This document shows, in pieces, positions 52,315 through 62,122 of a stretch of DNA of 64,000 nt; positions within the stretch are counted from its first letter, which is position 1, and each line of letters starts with the position of its first letter. The DNA is from Heyndrickxia coagulans 36D1. Its GTDB lineage: Bacteria > Bacillota > Bacilli > Bacillales > Bacillaceae_C. The translations under genes were made by a program, and so were the position numbers. The notes under the pieces were generated by a model, which saw nothing but the letters and a program-made list of their open reading frames with translations, was not told the origin of the DNA and made no database searches. The stretch lies in assembly GCF_000169195.2 (NCBI RefSeq), contig NC_016023.1:3100001-3164000 (forward strand), in the 5' to 3' direction.

Positions 52315-53109
52315 ATGATTGGAAAAAATCGCTTAAAATACATGTTGCTGCTTTGTGCCGTATTGGCCTTGTTTTCTTTTGGCACAAGCGGGACGGCCCG
52401 GGCGTTTTCGAATCAGGTGATTCAAAAAGGAGCGGTCGGGGATGATGTGATTGAACTGCAGGCGAGGCTGCAGTACATCGGTTACTATAAAGGAACGATT
52501 GACGGGGTGTTTGGTTACAGCACTTACTGGGCTTTAAGAAATTTCCAGAAGGCATACGGAATGCCTGTTGACGGCCTCGCCGGCCCGGGCGTCAAAGCGA
52601 AACTCGTCAAAGCGTCAAAATACGATGCGGCATACGTAAAGTCCATGGTTGCAAGCGGGAAAAAATTCACGTATTACGGCGGCACAAAAAAGCAGGCACC
52701 GAAAACGGCAGCCAAAAAACCCGTCCAAACCGCTACCAATGTGCCGAACGGATTTTCGCAAAACGATATTCGCCTTTTGTCGCAAGCGGTTTACGGGGAG
52801 GCGCGCGGCGAACCGTATGAAGGGCAGGTGGCCGTGGCGGCTGTTATTTTAAACCGTATTGACAGCCCGTCTTTTCCAAACACCATCTCGGGGGTGATTT
52901 TCGAACCGGGTGCGTTTACCTGTGTTTCCGACGGGCAGATCTGGCTTGCGCCGAATGATACGGCAAAAAAAGCCGTCCTCGATGCGATCAATGGCTGGGA
53001 TCCGTCCGGTAATGCGCTGTATTATTTTAATCCGGCGACCGCAACAAGCAAGTGGATCTGGTCAAGGCCGCAAATCAAACGAATCGGCAAACATATTTTT
53101 TGTAAATAA
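52315..53109 (+). CDS. sleB: Spore cortex-lytic enzyme SleB
   Basis: Lytic transglycosylase that degrades muramic-delta-lactam-containing cortex during germination. The 264-residue protein has a signal peptide (about 1-30, cleaved near ARA-FS). A peptidoglycan-binding repeat spans about 36-92 (GAVGDDVIELQARLQYIGYYKG), then a linker, then the SleB hydrolase domain from about 148 (LLSQAVYGEARGE, with the catalytic Glu). ATG at 52315 follows GGGGGGTG. It appears intact, but the next gene, encoding its partner YpeB, contains a stop codon. Confidence 0.94.
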   Translation: MIGKNRLKYMLLLCAVLALFSFGTSGTARAFSNQVIQKGAVGDDVIELQARLQYIGYYKGTIDGVFGYSTYWALRNFQKAYGMPVDGLAGPGVKAKLVKASKYDAAYVKSMVASGKKFTYYGGTKKQAPKTAAKKPVQTATNVPNGFSQNDIRLLSQAVYGEARGEPYEGQVAVAAVILNRIDSPSFPNTISGVIFEPGAFTCVSDGQIWLAPNDTAKKAVLDAINGWDPSGNALYYFNPATATSKWIWSRPQIKRIGKHIFCK

Positions 53110-53124
53110 GAGGGGGAAATGAAT

Positions 53125-54474
53125 ATGCTGAAACGGGCAATGATTGTTGTGCTTGCCCTCGGGCTTTGCGGGACTGCTGCCTGGGCATATAAAGAGCACC
53201 GTGAAAAAGAGGCGGTCTTGTTAAATGCAGAAAGCACGTATCAAAGGGCTTTTCATGACCTTGCATACAGAATGGACCTTTTGCATGATGAAATCGGAAA
53301 CACCCTCGCCATGAACTCACGCAAGTCCCTTTCACCGGCACTGGCTGAAGTATGGCGCCTGACATCAGAAGCGCATGCGGATGTCGGCCAACTTCCGTTA
53401 TCGCTTCTGCCTTTTCATAAAACGGAAGAATTTCTGACTAATATCGGGAATTTCAGCTACCGGACGGCGGTGCGCGATTTGGATAAAGAACCTCTATCCG
53501 ATTAAGAGTATGCTTCACTGAAAAAACTGTACGGCCAGAGCGCGGATATCCAGGACCAGCTCCGGGGCGTGCAAAATAATGTTTTAAAGCACAATCTCCG
53601 CTGGATGGACGTGGAACGCGCCCTTGCCCAAGGAAAAGAAACGAAGGATAACACGATCATCGACGGCTTTAAGACGGTCGAAAGGACGGTCAAAGGCTAT
53701 GACAATGCCGATTTGAACAGCCCGTCTTTTACGAGTTTCCAAAACCGCGATGACCATTATGAGCACCTGGAAGGAAAAATGATCAGCAAAAAACAGGCGG
53801 TCGCCACTGTAAAACAATACGCCGGACTCAAAACGGCCCGCCAGGCGGAAGCCAAACCGAATCAAAAAGGCGCCCGTTTTTCTTTTTACACCGTCCGTAT
53901 AAAAGACAAAAACGGCAATGAAACAACCGCAGATGTGACGCGGAAAGGGGGATACCCGGTCTGGTTTTTCAACAAGCGTCCGGTGGGAAAGCAAAAAATC
54001 AGTTTAAACGAGGCCCAAAAGAAAGCGGCGGATTTTTTAAACCGGCACCATTTTGAGAAAATGGACATGTTTGAAAGCACACAATATGACAACGTCGGTG
54101 TTTTTTCTTTCGCTGCGAAACAGGGGAATGTCCGCATTTATCCGGAAACGGTCAAATTAAAAGTGGCGCTTGACAACGGCCAGGTGATCGGGTTTGTAGC
54201 GGATGATTTTCTGAAAAGCCATCAAAAAAGGGATATTCCAAAGCCCGCCATCAGCGAAAAAGAAGCAAGGTCCCGTGTGAATCCGAAGCTTGACATTATG
54301 GAAAGCCGCCTTGCGATCATGACCGGCGACATGAACCGGGAAGTGCTTTGTTATGAATTTCTCGGCGTGTTGCATGATGAAACGTACCGGATTTATATCA
54401 ACGCGGAAAACGGCAACGAAGAAAAAGTGGAAAAGCTGAAAAACACGGAAAGAGCATACGGCAAGTCCATATGA
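53125..54474 (+). pseudogene. ypeB: ypeB with an in-frame TAA (nonsense-interrupted)
   Basis: YpeB is a membrane-anchored spore protein required for SleB stability and localisation, with C-terminal PepSY domains. The reading frame from ATG 53125 (GGGGGAA site) to 54474 would give about 449 residues, the normal family size. A TAA at 53503-53505 stops it after 126 codons, at a point where DKEPLSD is followed in the same frame by EYASLKKLYGQSADI. No frameshift is involved; one base change (AAA to TAA) would explain it. The downstream part is open for 322 more codons. An internal GTG at 53569 exists but without a good ribosome site. It may be a real nonsense mutation or a sequencing error. Confidence 0.88.
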
Positions 54475-54479
54475 GCATT

Positions 54480-54505
54480 GCCCGGCGTACAGCCGGGCCT
54501 TTTGG
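54480..54505 (+). terminator. Terminator of sleB-ypeB
   Basis: GCCCGGC and GCCGGGC pair across GTACA, followed by CTTTTGG. The T-run is short. Confidence 0.65.
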
Positions 54506-54595
54506 CAAAAAATGAAATGAAACGCGAAAAAAGAATACAAAACTGCCCAGCCTGTGTCATAATAAGATTGGAATCTATAAAAGGGGTTTGGGAAG

Positions 54596-55240
54596 ATGTT
54601 AAAAGTCGGGCTGGAACTCACACTGGAAGATAAAGATACAGGTAAAAGATATAGATGTAAAATTGCGGATATAAAAGAGGATAAAATTTATATTGATTAC
54701 CCGATCGACATGGAAACAAACCGGACCGTATTTTTGCTGCTCGGCCAGGGGCTGCTCGTTGATTTCGTTTCGGACGGCCAGATTCCTTACCGGTTTTCAT
54801 CGAAAGTAACCGGCAGGGAACTCGGCAATATCCCGATGCTCATTTTATCCGCTCCTGATCCGGAAGATGTGCGCAAAATCCAGCGACGGCAGTATGTCAG
54901 GGTAGACGCCGCACTCGATATTGCCCTCACCTTTCCGGAATCCAATTTGAAAACAACGGCAGTTACAAAAGACATCAGTTCGGGCGGCTGTGCGGTCTAT
55001 TTGCCTGATGATATCCGCCCAAGGGAGCATGAAACAGGAAAAGCGCTTCTTGTCCTGCCGCTAAAAGAAGGTTACCAATACTTACAGCTGCATTTTTCCG
55101 TCGTTAGGCTGTTTGAAACCGGCGGAAAAACAGGGGCCTCGCTCCAGTTTAAAAATACAAGCGCGAAAGAGAGGCAGTATATCCTGCGTTTTTGCTTCGA
55201 GCAGCAGCTTTTGCTCCGTAAAAAGGGGCTTTCCGGATAA
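54596..55240 (+). CDS. ypfA: PilZ domain cyclic-di-GMP binding protein (YpfA/MotI-like)
   Basis: A 214-residue protein with an N-terminal YcgR-like domain (about 1-90) and a C-terminal PilZ domain. The PilZ signature is complete: RRQYVRV near residues 98-104 and DISSGG near 127-132. In B. subtilis the orthologue (MotI/DgrA) binds cyclic-di-GMP and brakes the flagellar motor through MotA. Here no motility gene is adjacent. ATG at 54596 lies after AAAAGGGGTTTGGGAAG, a weak site. The small gene ypfB, present in B. subtilis before cmk, is not recognisable. Confidence 0.88.
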   Translation: MLKVGLELTLEDKDTGKRYRCKIADIKEDKIYIDYPIDMETNRTVFLLLGQGLLVDFVSDGQIPYRFSSKVTGRELGNIPMLILSAPDPEDVRKIQRRQYVRVDAALDIALTFPESNLKTTAVTKDISSGGCAVYLPDDIRPREHETGKALLVLPLKEGYQYLQLHFSVVRLFETGGKTGASLQFKNTSAKERQYILRFCFEQQLLLRKKGLSG

Positions 55241-55361
55241 AACTTGCATTTCATGGATAGGAGGATTCACCATTTTATGGTACACTATAAAAAGGGTGTA
55301 TCCTTTTATCTGCCCAAAAAACGGGTATATGCAACAAGAGAGAATAGGGTGAAATCGTTGT

Positions 55362-56066
55362 ATGAAAAAAATCAATATTGCCATCGACGGTCCTGCTGCT
55401 GCAGGGAAAAGCACGGCGGCGAAAAAAGTTGCCGAGCAGTTGCAATATATTTACATTGATACAGGGGCAATGTACCGGTCGCTTACTTATAAAGCGCTGC
55501 AGTACGGAACGGACCTTGAAGACGGCAATGCGCTTGCCGAACTTTTGTACAAGACAAATATCCGCCTGGAGCCGGGGGAAAACGGCCAGGTCGTTTTTGT
55601 CGACGGTGAAGACGTAACCGGCAAGATCAGGGAAAGGGAAGTGACGAGAGCAGTTTCGGCTGTTTCAAAACATGCCGTTGTCCGTGAAGAAATGGTCAAG
55701 CGACAGCGGATGCTCGCCCTTGGCGGCGGCGTTGTCATGGATGGCCGGGATATCGGGACAAAAGTATTGCCGGATGCCGAATTGAAGATTTTTTTGCTGG
55801 CCAGTGTCGATGAGCGCGCAAAACGGCGCCATGCCGAAAATGTTGCAAAAGGGATCCCTTCAGACCTCAGCCGTTTAAAACAGGAGATTGAGGAAAGGGA
55901 CAGGCTGGATTCCGAACGGGAAGTTTCACCGCTCTCTAAAGCGGCGGACGCCGTAGAACTGGACACGACAAGCATGGATATTGATGAAGTTGCCGGAAAG
56001 ATTCTTGCGATGGCAAAAGAAAAAATGGCACAGCAGCAATCGGCTTCTTTACTTGACAAAAAGTAA
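55362..56066 (+). CDS. cmk: Cytidylate kinase
   Basis: Phosphorylates CMP and dCMP to the diphosphates for nucleic acid synthesis. The 234-residue P-loop kinase has Walker [10 protein letters not shown] at residues 10-18, the CMP-binding [14 protein letters not shown], and GRDIGT in the middle. ATG at 55362 has a weak AGGGTGAA site. The order cmk-ypfD is conserved in Firmicutes. It ends with a poorly conserved Lys/Gln-rich tail that makes it slightly longer than B. subtilis Cmk. Confidence 0.95.
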   Translation: MKKINIAIDGPAAAGKSTAAKKVAEQLQYIYIDTGAMYRSLTYKALQYGTDLEDGNALAELLYKTNIRLEPGENGQVVFVDGEDVTGKIREREVTRAVSAVSKHAVVREEMVKRQRMLALGGGVVMDGRDIGTKVLPDAELKIFLLASVDERAKRRHAENVAKGIPSDLSRLKQEIEERDRLDSEREVSPLSKAADAVELDTTSMDIDEVAGKILAMAKEKMAQQQSASLLDKK

Positions 56067-56178
56067 AAGATGTTAGAAATTTGATAGGAAAGCGTTTCTT
56101 TTTGAATTATACGAATTAATTTGAAAAGAACGGGTATATTCAATGGTAGTTGAAGCGCCGGATAAGGAGGAAGTACAT

Positions 56179-57315
56179 ATGTCAGACGAAATGAATGAAA
56201 TAGAAGTACGGTCCCTTTCTGTAGGGGATAAAGTGAAAGCATCGGTTGTCAAAGTGGAGGAAAAGCAAGTGCTCGTTTCCATTGAAGGCAGCAAAGTGGA
56301 CGGGATTATTCCGATCAGCGAGCTTTCCAATCTCCATATTGAAACCGCATCAGATGCCGTGAAAGAAGGGGACGAGCTGAATCTCGTCGTTACGAAAGTG
56401 GAAGAAGACGCCGTCATTCTTTCCAAACGGAAATATGATGCTGAAAAAGCCTGGGATGAGCTGAAGGAAAAATTTGAAAACCAGGAAATCATTGAAGCGG
56501 AAGTCAATGAAGTGGTAAAAGGCGGCCTTGTTGTCGATTTGGGTGTCCGCGGCTTTGTTCCTGCGTCCCTTGTCGAGGACCACTTTGTTGAAGACTTCTC
56601 CGACTATAAAGGGAAGACATTGCCCTTTTTGATCGTTGAACTGGACGAAGACAAAAACCGGTTGATTTTATCACACCGAGCTGTTGTGGAAAAAGAAAAA
56701 GAAGAAAAACGCCAGGATATCCTTGACCATCTCGAAGCAGGCCAGGTGCTGGAAGGGACCGTGCAAAGGCTGACGAGTTTCGGCGCTTTTGTCGATATCG
56801 GCGGAATTGACGGCCTTGTCCATATTTCCCAGCTTGCGCACGAACGGGTGGAAACGCCGTCCGATGTCGTCCAAGAAGGAGAGCAAGTCAAAGTGAAAGT
56901 GTTGTCGGTGGACCGGGACAACGGGCGGATTTCCTTGTCCATCAAGGATACGCTTCCGGGCCCTTGGGAAGGCATTGAACAGAAAGCGCCGAAAGGGACT
57001 GTCCTTACAGGAACGGTAAAACGCCTAGTTTCGTTCGGGGCGTTTGTAGAAGTATTCCCGGGCGTTGAAGGGCTTGTTCATATTTCACAAATTTCCCATA
57101 AGCATGTGTCCACCCCGCATGAAGTGTTAAGGGAAGGACAGGAAGTGCAGGTGAAAGTGCTCGATGTCAACGAACAGGCACACCGCTTGTCCTTAAGCAT
57201 GAAAGAACTGGAACAGGCCGATACAGAAGCTTCTGATTATGACCTGCCTGAAGAAAATACCGGGTTCCAGCTCGGGGATATGATTGGGGACCAGTTGAAG
57301 AAATTTAAACAGTAA
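56179..57315 (+). CDS. ypfD: S1 domain protein YpfD (ribosomal protein S1 homologue)
   Basis: A 378-residue protein of four S1 RNA-binding repeats (about residues 15-85, 100-170, 187-257 and 272-342). Each carries the GxxVxGxV...GAFV type pattern; the third and fourth show LTSFGAFVDIGG and LVSFGAFVEVFPG. It is homologous to ribosomal protein S1, but in Bacillus it is not an essential ribosomal protein. ATG at 56179 follows AAGGAGG. The acidic tail lacks recognisable motifs. Confidence 0.92.
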   Translation: MSDEMNEIEVRSLSVGDKVKASVVKVEEKQVLVSIEGSKVDGIIPISELSNLHIETASDAVKEGDELNLVVTKVEEDAVILSKRKYDAEKAWDELKEKFENQEIIEAEVNEVVKGGLVVDLGVRGFVPASLVEDHFVEDFSDYKGKTLPFLIVELDEDKNRLILSHRAVVEKEKEEKRQDILDHLEAGQVLEGTVQRLTSFGAFVDIGGIDGLVHISQLAHERVETPSDVVQEGEQVKVKVLSVDRDNGRISLSIKDTLPGPWEGIEQKAPKGTVLTGTVKRLVSFGAFVEVFPGVEGLVHISQISHKHVSTPHEVLREGQEVQVKVLDVNEQAHRLSLSMKELEQADTEASDYDLPEENTGFQLGDMIGDQLKKFKQ

Positions 57316-57337
57316 AAATGTCCGGATGGAATGGAAA

Positions 57338-57379
57338 AGCTGAGCGGCGCCCGGGTTGCCGGTGCCGCTCAGCTTTTTT
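57338..57379 (+). terminator. Terminator of ypfD
   Basis: AGCTGAGCGGC and GCCGCTCAGCT form an 11-bp stem followed by TTTTT. Confidence 0.92.
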
Positions 57380-57409
57380 GCGCTTTGTCTTTTCTATAAA
57401 CCGTTTTCT

Positions 57410-57538
57410 TTACTGCCGTTTGCGTGCTGCGTCAGCGCTTTCGAGGCGGGTTGCCCCTCCGTAATGGAGCGCTTGGTCACGGTCGCTTTCTACACGCCCG
57501 CTTTGGCGCAGTTTTTTCTCCTGGCGGTCTTTTCCCAT
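57410..57538 (-). CDS. ypzI: YpzI-like small protein (42 aa)
   Basis: A 42-codon gene on the minus strand between ypfD and yphA. It begins MGKDRQEKKLRQSGRVESDR and ends ESADAARKRQ; it is highly charged with no membrane span. The sequence and site match the B. subtilis YpzI family, of unknown function. ATG at 57538 lies behind GGGGGTGA. The frame continues upstream but no site supports a longer form. Confidence 0.82.
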   Translation of the reverse strand: MGKDRQEKKLRQSGRVESDRDQALHYGGATRLESADAARKRQ

Positions 57539-57638
57539 TGCCCATTCACCCCCGCTTGTAGTATGCCTGAAAAAAGCGAAAAACTTGCGGTTAACCCGGT
57601 GCAATCTTTCCCATAATGGAGATAAAGGAGGGTGCACC

Positions 57639-58235
57639 GTGGAAGGAGCATTTTTTTTGGGGGTGATGTGGGCGGTATGGATTTGGGCGACATTTTTGCT
57701 GGAAAGGGATCACCCTTTGCGGTTTCCGGCAGCACTGGTTGCTTTGCTGGTTTTGATTGCCTTTCCGCATCAAGCGGCGGTGGGCCGTCTTGATATGAGC
57801 TGGGCGCTCATCGTCATTATGGCTGCCGGTTATGGGTACTTCGGCAGATTTTCGAAATGGGCACTTTTGGTCCGGCTCGCCGGCGTCTTCATCGTAATGA
57901 CAGGTTATGCAGGCCTGTTGTTATTTGAACTGTACGATCCGGTCTGGACGTTTGCCTGGCGTACCATTTGCTATAGCCTGTTTTTGTTTATCCTTGTCCA
58001 TTTGCTTTTTCGCTCAAAAATGGATGCCGTTGCCGCTGCACTCACCGGTACGGCACAAGGGGAAATCCTGTATGCGCTCGTGCTTGCAAAATGGGATTTC
58101 CATATTACGGCAGGATCTGCGGCATATCTCGATATCGCCGGGCTTTTTCTCCTCTACGCGTGCGGCTGGCATTTCATCGATACCGCCTTGAATCTCATCT
58201 CAGAAAGAGCGGCAAAAAAGGAAAAGCCAGGATGA
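57639..58235 (+). CDS. yphA: YphA-like membrane protein
   Basis: A 198-residue membrane protein with about six hydrophobic helices and no recognised enzyme motif. It matches B. subtilis yphA by length and position upstream of der. The start is GTG at 57639, preceded by AAAGGAGGG. Its stop overlaps a very short frame (ATGA) at 58232. The function is unknown. Confidence 0.83.
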   Translation: MEGAFFLGVMWAVWIWATFLLERDHPLRFPAALVALLVLIAFPHQAAVGRLDMSWALIVIMAAGYGYFGRFSKWALLVRLAGVFIVMTGYAGLLLFELYDPVWTFAWRTICYSLFLFILVHLLFRSKMDAVAAALTGTAQGEILYALVLAKWDFHITAGSAAYLDIAGLFLLYACGWHFIDTALNLISERAAKKEKPG

Positions 58236-58318
58236 ATTACGGCATATTGCTTGAACAAGAAAATATTGATAAACTACTAAAGTTGATTTGTTTTGCGAAA
58301 ACGGAACAGAAAGGGTGA
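58232..58318 (+). CDS. Possible 28-aa leader or small protein before der
   Basis: ATG at 58232 overlaps the yphA stop by four bases and gives a 28-residue product ([20 protein letters not shown], then FAKTEQKG) ending five bases before the der start. No separate ribosome site is clear; translation would depend on coupling to yphA. It could be a small protein, a coupling device for der, or chance. Confidence 0.3.
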   Translation: MNYGILLEQENIDKLLKLICFAKTEQKG

Positions 58319-58323
58319 ATCGT

Positions 58324-59634
58324 ATGGCAAAACCGGTTGTGGCAATTGTCGGACGCCCGAATGTAGGCAAATCTACCATTTTTAACCGAATTGTAGGAGA
58401 GCGCGTTTCGATTGTGGAAGATGTTCCGGGAGTGACAAGGGACCGCATATACAGTCCGGCTGAATGGCTGACACACGAATTTAACGTGATTGATACAGGC
58501 GGCATTGATATCGGGGATGAACCGTTCCTCGAGCAGATCCGGCAGCAGGCTGAAATCGCCATCCAGGAAGCGGATGTGATCATTTTTATCACAAGCGGCA
58601 GAGAAGGCGTGACTTCTGCGGATGAAATGGTCGCCAAAATATTGTACCGGTCAAAAAAGCCGGTCGTTCTGGCAGTGAACAAGGTCGACAATCCCGAGAT
58701 GCGCACCCAGATTTATGATTTTTACGCCCTCGGTTTTGGCGATCCTTTCCCGATATCAGGCGCACACGGCCTCGGCCTTGGCGACCTGCTCGATGCAGTT
58801 GTCAAACATTTTCCGGAAAAAGCGGACGAGGAGTACGGGGAAGATGTCATTAAATTTTGTTTCATCGGGAGGCCGAACGTCGGAAAATCTTCGCTGTTTA
58901 ATGCGATTCTCGGCGAAGAGCGCGTCATTGTTAGCGACATAGAAGGGACGACAAGAGACGCAGTGGATACCGTCTATACTTATGAAGATCAAACTTATGT
59001 TATGATTGATACAGCAGGGATGCGCAAAAAAGGAAAAGTGTATGAAAACACGGAAAAATACAGTGTGCTGCGCGCATTGAGGGCGATTGAGCGTTCCGAT
59101 GTCGTCTGTGTCGTTTTAAACGGCGAGGAAGGGATCCGCGAACAGGATAAGCGGATTGCCGGCTACGCCCATGAAGCGGGCCGCGGCGTGATCATTGTCG
59201 TCAACAAATGGGATGCCGTTCAAAAAGATGAAAAAACGATGAATCAGTTTACACAGAAAATCCGGGACCATTTTCAGTTTCTTGATTATGCGCCGGTCAT
59301 TTACGTATCGGCAAAAACGAAAAAGAGGCTGGACCAGCTGTTCCCGCTGCTTAAGACGGTCAGCGAGAACCATGCGATGCGCGTGAAGTCCAGCGTGCTG
59401 AATGAAGTTATAACGGATGCGGTTGCGATGAATCCGACGCCGACGGACAAAGGGCGGCGGCTGAAAATTTTTTATGCAACGCAAGTCTCCGTCAAACCGC
59501 CGACGATCGTTGTGTTTGTCAATGATCCCGAATTGATGCATTTTTCGTACGAACGTTTTTTGGAAAATCGGATCCGTGATGCGTTTGGTTTTACCGGAAC
59601 GCCGATCCACATCATCGCCCGTGCGCGTAAATAA
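58324..59634 (+). CDS. der: Ribosome-associated GTPase Der (EngA)
   Basis: Essential double GTPase for 50S ribosome assembly. The 436-residue length equals that of B. subtilis. The first G domain opens with [12 protein letters not shown] (residues 9-20) and has DTGG and NKVD. The second opens with [12 protein letters not shown] (from about 183) and has DTAG and NKWD. A KH-like domain ends the protein. ATG at 58324 follows AAAGGGTGA. Confidence 0.97.
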   Translation: MAKPVVAIVGRPNVGKSTIFNRIVGERVSIVEDVPGVTRDRIYSPAEWLTHEFNVIDTGGIDIGDEPFLEQIRQQAEIAIQEADVIIFITSGREGVTSADEMVAKILYRSKKPVVLAVNKVDNPEMRTQIYDFYALGFGDPFPISGAHGLGLGDLLDAVVKHFPEKADEEYGEDVIKFCFIGRPNVGKSSLFNAILGEERVIVSDIEGTTRDAVDTVYTYEDQTYVMIDTAGMRKKGKVYENTEKYSVLRALRAIERSDVVCVVLNGEEGIREQDKRIAGYAHEAGRGVIIVVNKWDAVQKDEKTMNQFTQKIRDHFQFLDYAPVIYVSAKTKKRLDQLFPLLKTVSENHAMRVKSSVLNEVITDAVAMNPTPTDKGRRLKIFYATQVSVKPPTIVVFVNDPELMHFSYERFLENRIRDAFGFTGTPIHIIARARK

Positions 59635-59654
59635 ACATAAAGAGGGTGTTTCAT

Positions 59655-60695
59655 TTGTCCAAAAAAACGATTGCAGTGCTCGGCGCGGGGAGCTGGGGCA
59701 CTGCCTTGTCGATTGTTTTGGCTGATAACGGCTTTCAGGTCAGGTTGTGGGGAAACAAAAAAGGCCAGATCGATGAAATCAATACATCCCATACAAACGC
59801 GTTTTATTTGCCGGGCATTCAGCTGCAATCTGCCATTACCGGCATCTTTTCACTTGAAGAAGCGTTAGACGACATTGATACCGCTGTACTGGCGGTCCCT
59901 ACAAAAGCGGTGCGTGATGTATGCAGGCAAGTAAAAGCGGTGCGGAAAAGCCCGCTTTCCATCATCCATGTCACGAAAGGGATTGAACCGGGTTCCCTGA
60001 TGCGCATTTCGGAAATGATTGAAGAAGAAATGCCGGAATCGTTGCTGCGGGATCTCACGGTTTTATCGGGGCCGAGCCATGCTGAAGAAGTCAGCCTGCG
60101 CCACCCGACGACCGTAACCGTTTCATCGAAAAAAATGGCAGCTGCCAAAAAAGCGCAGGACATTTTTATGAACTCGAATTTTCGCGTCTATACGAATCCC
60201 GACATCATTGGCGTCGAATTGGGCGGTTCCCTGAAAAATATTATTGCGCTTGCAGCCGGCATTTCGGACGGCCTCGGCTACGGGGACAATGCGAAAGCGG
60301 CTTTAATGACAAGAGGGCTTGCGGAAATCGCCCGGCTCGGCACTAAAATGGGTGCAAATCCGCTCACTTTTCTCGGGCTTGCCGGAATTGGCGACCTGAT
60401 CGTGACGTGTACGAGTGTCCACTCGCGGAACTGGCGGGCCGGCAATATGCTCGGCAAAGGCAAAAAGCTCGATGATGTGCTGGAACAAATGGGAATGGTC
60501 GTGGAAGGCGTCCGGACAACAAAGGCGGCTTACCAGCTCTCCAGCCGGTACGAAGTGAAAATGCCGATTACCGATGCCCTTTACCATGTCTTATTTGAAG
60601 GACTTGATCCGAAAGAAGCAGTCGACAATTTAATGGGCCGGCTGAAAAAACATGAAATGGAAGGTTTGATGGATATGCTGGGGGAACAGTACTAG
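59655..60695 (+). CDS. gpsA: Glycerol-3-phosphate dehydrogenase [NAD(P)+]
   Basis: Makes sn-glycerol 3-phosphate from dihydroxyacetone phosphate for phospholipid synthesis. The 346-residue protein has the Rossmann GAGSWGTA, the family signature [22 protein letters not shown] with the catalytic Lys, and [12 protein letters not shown]. The start is probably TTG at 59655, since AGAGGGTG lies about seven bases upstream, although GTG at 59646 is in frame. It is 20 bases after der. Confidence 0.95.
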   Translation: MSKKTIAVLGAGSWGTALSIVLADNGFQVRLWGNKKGQIDEINTSHTNAFYLPGIQLQSAITGIFSLEEALDDIDTAVLAVPTKAVRDVCRQVKAVRKSPLSIIHVTKGIEPGSLMRISEMIEEEMPESLLRDLTVLSGPSHAEEVSLRHPTTVTVSSKKMAAAKKAQDIFMNSNFRVYTNPDIIGVELGGSLKNIIALAAGISDGLGYGDNAKAALMTRGLAEIARLGTKMGANPLTFLGLAGIGDLIVTCTSVHSRNWRAGNMLGKGKKLDDVLEQMGMVVEGVRTTKAAYQLSSRYEVKMPITDALYHVLFEGLDPKEAVDNLMGRLKKHEMEGLMDMLGEQY

Positions 60696-60817
60696 GCATC
60701 TTGGCAAAAAAGTCCCGGTAGGCTTTCGGACGATACCGGATGGATGCATGTTGCATAAACTGCAAGGAAAAAGAATTCGCTTTAAACTGCGCAGGCTGGG
60801 TATAGTCAACCTTTTCT

Positions 60818-60848
60818 CCGGGGCAGACGTTCGCCCCGGCCTTTTTTA
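60818..60848 (+). terminator. Terminator after gpsA
   Basis: CCGGGGC and GCCCCGG form a stem followed by CCTTTTTT. Confidence 0.85.
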
Positions 60849-60857
60849 TGCCGTAAA

Positions 60858-60887
60858 TTGAAACATTTCAAAAGCTTATGATATAAT
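60858..60887 (+). promoter_or_regulatory. Promoter of yphE
   Basis: TTGAAA (60858-60863) and TATAAT (60882-60887) are 18 bases apart. Confidence 0.7.
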
Positions 60888-60934
60888 GTCCGAAGTCCGA
60901 AAAGTTTACGAATTTTACAAGGGAGAAAGGGGAG

Positions 60935-61141
60935 ATGGTTTTGTCCCGGGGGATGGCGAATATGTGGATTTCGCTTTTTGGCATGGGCCTGCTCTGTTTG
61001 GCGATGGTATTGATTGTTGCAAGCCGATACAGGCTGAAACAAAAACTGTTCAAATGGGCGGCTGCTGTGATTGCGTATGCCTGCCTGGCGCTGGGCGGCC
61101 TGATTATGGCTTATATCGTGCTGAGCGGGCCGGCAAATTAA
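60935..61141 (+). CDS. yphE: YphE-like small membrane protein (DUF2768)
   Basis: A protein of up to 68 residues with two hydrophobic helices (about residues 11-29 and 38-62) separated by a basic loop (RYRLKQKLFK). The function is unknown. The start is uncertain: ATG 60935 is very close to AGGGGAG, TTG 60941 has better spacing, and ATG 60962 follows GGGGGATGG. The order gpsA-yphE-yphF-spoIVA is as in B. subtilis. Confidence 0.8.
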   Translation: MVLSRGMANMWISLFGMGLLCLAMVLIVASRYRLKQKLFKWAAAVIAYACLALGGLIMAYIVLSGPAN

Positions 61142-61159
61142 CCGGAGGGGGAGATCGTT

Positions 61160-61879
61160 TTGCACTTCAAAAATATGCTGCTATTGCTTGTAGCTGTTTG
61201 CGCCTGCATCAGTTTAGGCGGCTGCCTTTATCCGGGGGCACAGGAAAAAGAAAGCGGGCTGCCGGATGACATGCAGCTTCAAATGGTGCAAAAAGCTGTA
61301 GATGAATACCGGAAAGACAATAGCGGCCTGCTTCCGATCAAGACAAAGCCGCAAAATACGCCGGTCTATTTAAAATACCCGATTGATTTCAACAAGCTGA
61401 AAAGCCCGAAAAACTACCTGCCCGATCCGCCGGCAAATGCGTATGACAACGGCGGCACGTTGCAATATGTGCTCCTTGATCCGGAACATCATCCGACGGT
61501 CAAAGTGTTTGATACGAGAATACCCGAGAAAATAAGAGACTTGCAAATCCGGATTGCGTCCCAGGGCTATCCGCCATTTAAAAAAGAGATTGCAAGAAAT
61601 GTATACGCTTTAGATTTTAAAAAGCTCGGTTACAAAACAGATCCGTACGTGGTGTCTCCGTATACCGGCCGGAAACTGCCGTTTGTCATTACCGGGAGAG
61701 GCGGCATTTATGTCGATTACCGGGCTGATCTGGCAAAAGCGCTCAAAACGGGCAAGCGGGCGTTTAAACCCGGGGAAGATATCCGCGTGCTGTTAACTGA
61801 AGGCTCCCCGTTTGTACCGGCTTATTCCCTTCCCTGCACCGTAAATCAAAAAAATGAACCGGTATTTATGGCAAAATAG
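61160..61879 (+). CDS. yphF: YphF-like lipoprotein
   Basis: A 239-residue predicted lipoprotein: a signal sequence ends in the lipobox LGGC, with the modified Cys near residue 22. The mature part is mostly soluble, with no known domain. The start is TTG at 61160, with GGAGGGGGAG upstream. It lies 18 bases after yphE and may share its promoter. The function is unknown. The following hairpin ends the unit before spoIVA. Confidence 0.86.
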   Translation: MHFKNMLLLLVAVCACISLGGCLYPGAQEKESGLPDDMQLQMVQKAVDEYRKDNSGLLPIKTKPQNTPVYLKYPIDFNKLKSPKNYLPDPPANAYDNGGTLQYVLLDPEHHPTVKVFDTRIPEKIRDLQIRIASQGYPPFKKEIARNVYALDFKKLGYKTDPYVVSPYTGRKLPFVITGRGGIYVDYRADLAKALKTGKRAFKPGEDIRVLLTEGSPFVPAYSLPCTVNQKNEPVFMAK

Positions 61880-61883
61880 TCAT

Positions 61884-61930
61884 AACCCTTTCTCATCCCA
61901 ATATATTGTTAGAGAAAGGGTTTATTTTTT
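61884..61930 (+). terminator. Terminator of yphE-yphF
   Basis: AACCCTTTCTC and GAGAAAGGGTT form an 11-bp stem with a long A/T-rich loop, followed by TATTTTTT. Confidence 0.88.
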
Positions 61931-62028
61931 GGTCCTGCGTCTCTTCGTAAGGAAAAATTTTGAAAAAATAAACAGGGGCAAATCCTGTACAGCAACTTTT
62001 TGAAAATCTATAAAAAATCATTTTATAG

Positions 62029-62058
62029 ACATAAGGCGGTCGGACAACATCATACACA
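62029..62058 (+). promoter_or_regulatory. Candidate sigma-E promoter of spoIVA
   Basis: CATACACA (62051-62058) fits the sigma-E -10 well. ACATAAG (62029-62035) is a partial -35 about 15 bases upstream. spoIVA is a known sigma-E gene. Confidence 0.5.
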
Positions 62059-62122
62059 TATAATGTCCTATCATCAGCGCGAATGATGGTGTCCCGGGAA
62101 CGAATGTGGGGAGGGAAACAAA

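Noticed and set aside
55244-55459. Short frame between ypfA and cmk, considered as ypfB
   Set aside because: The translation (Cys/Arg-rich, running into cmk) has no membrane helix and does not resemble what I recall of YpfB.
56082-56102. cre-like sequence (GGAAAGCGTTTCTT) upstream of ypfD
   Set aside because: It differs from the CcpA consensus at about four positions, including the terminal CA, so support is too weak.
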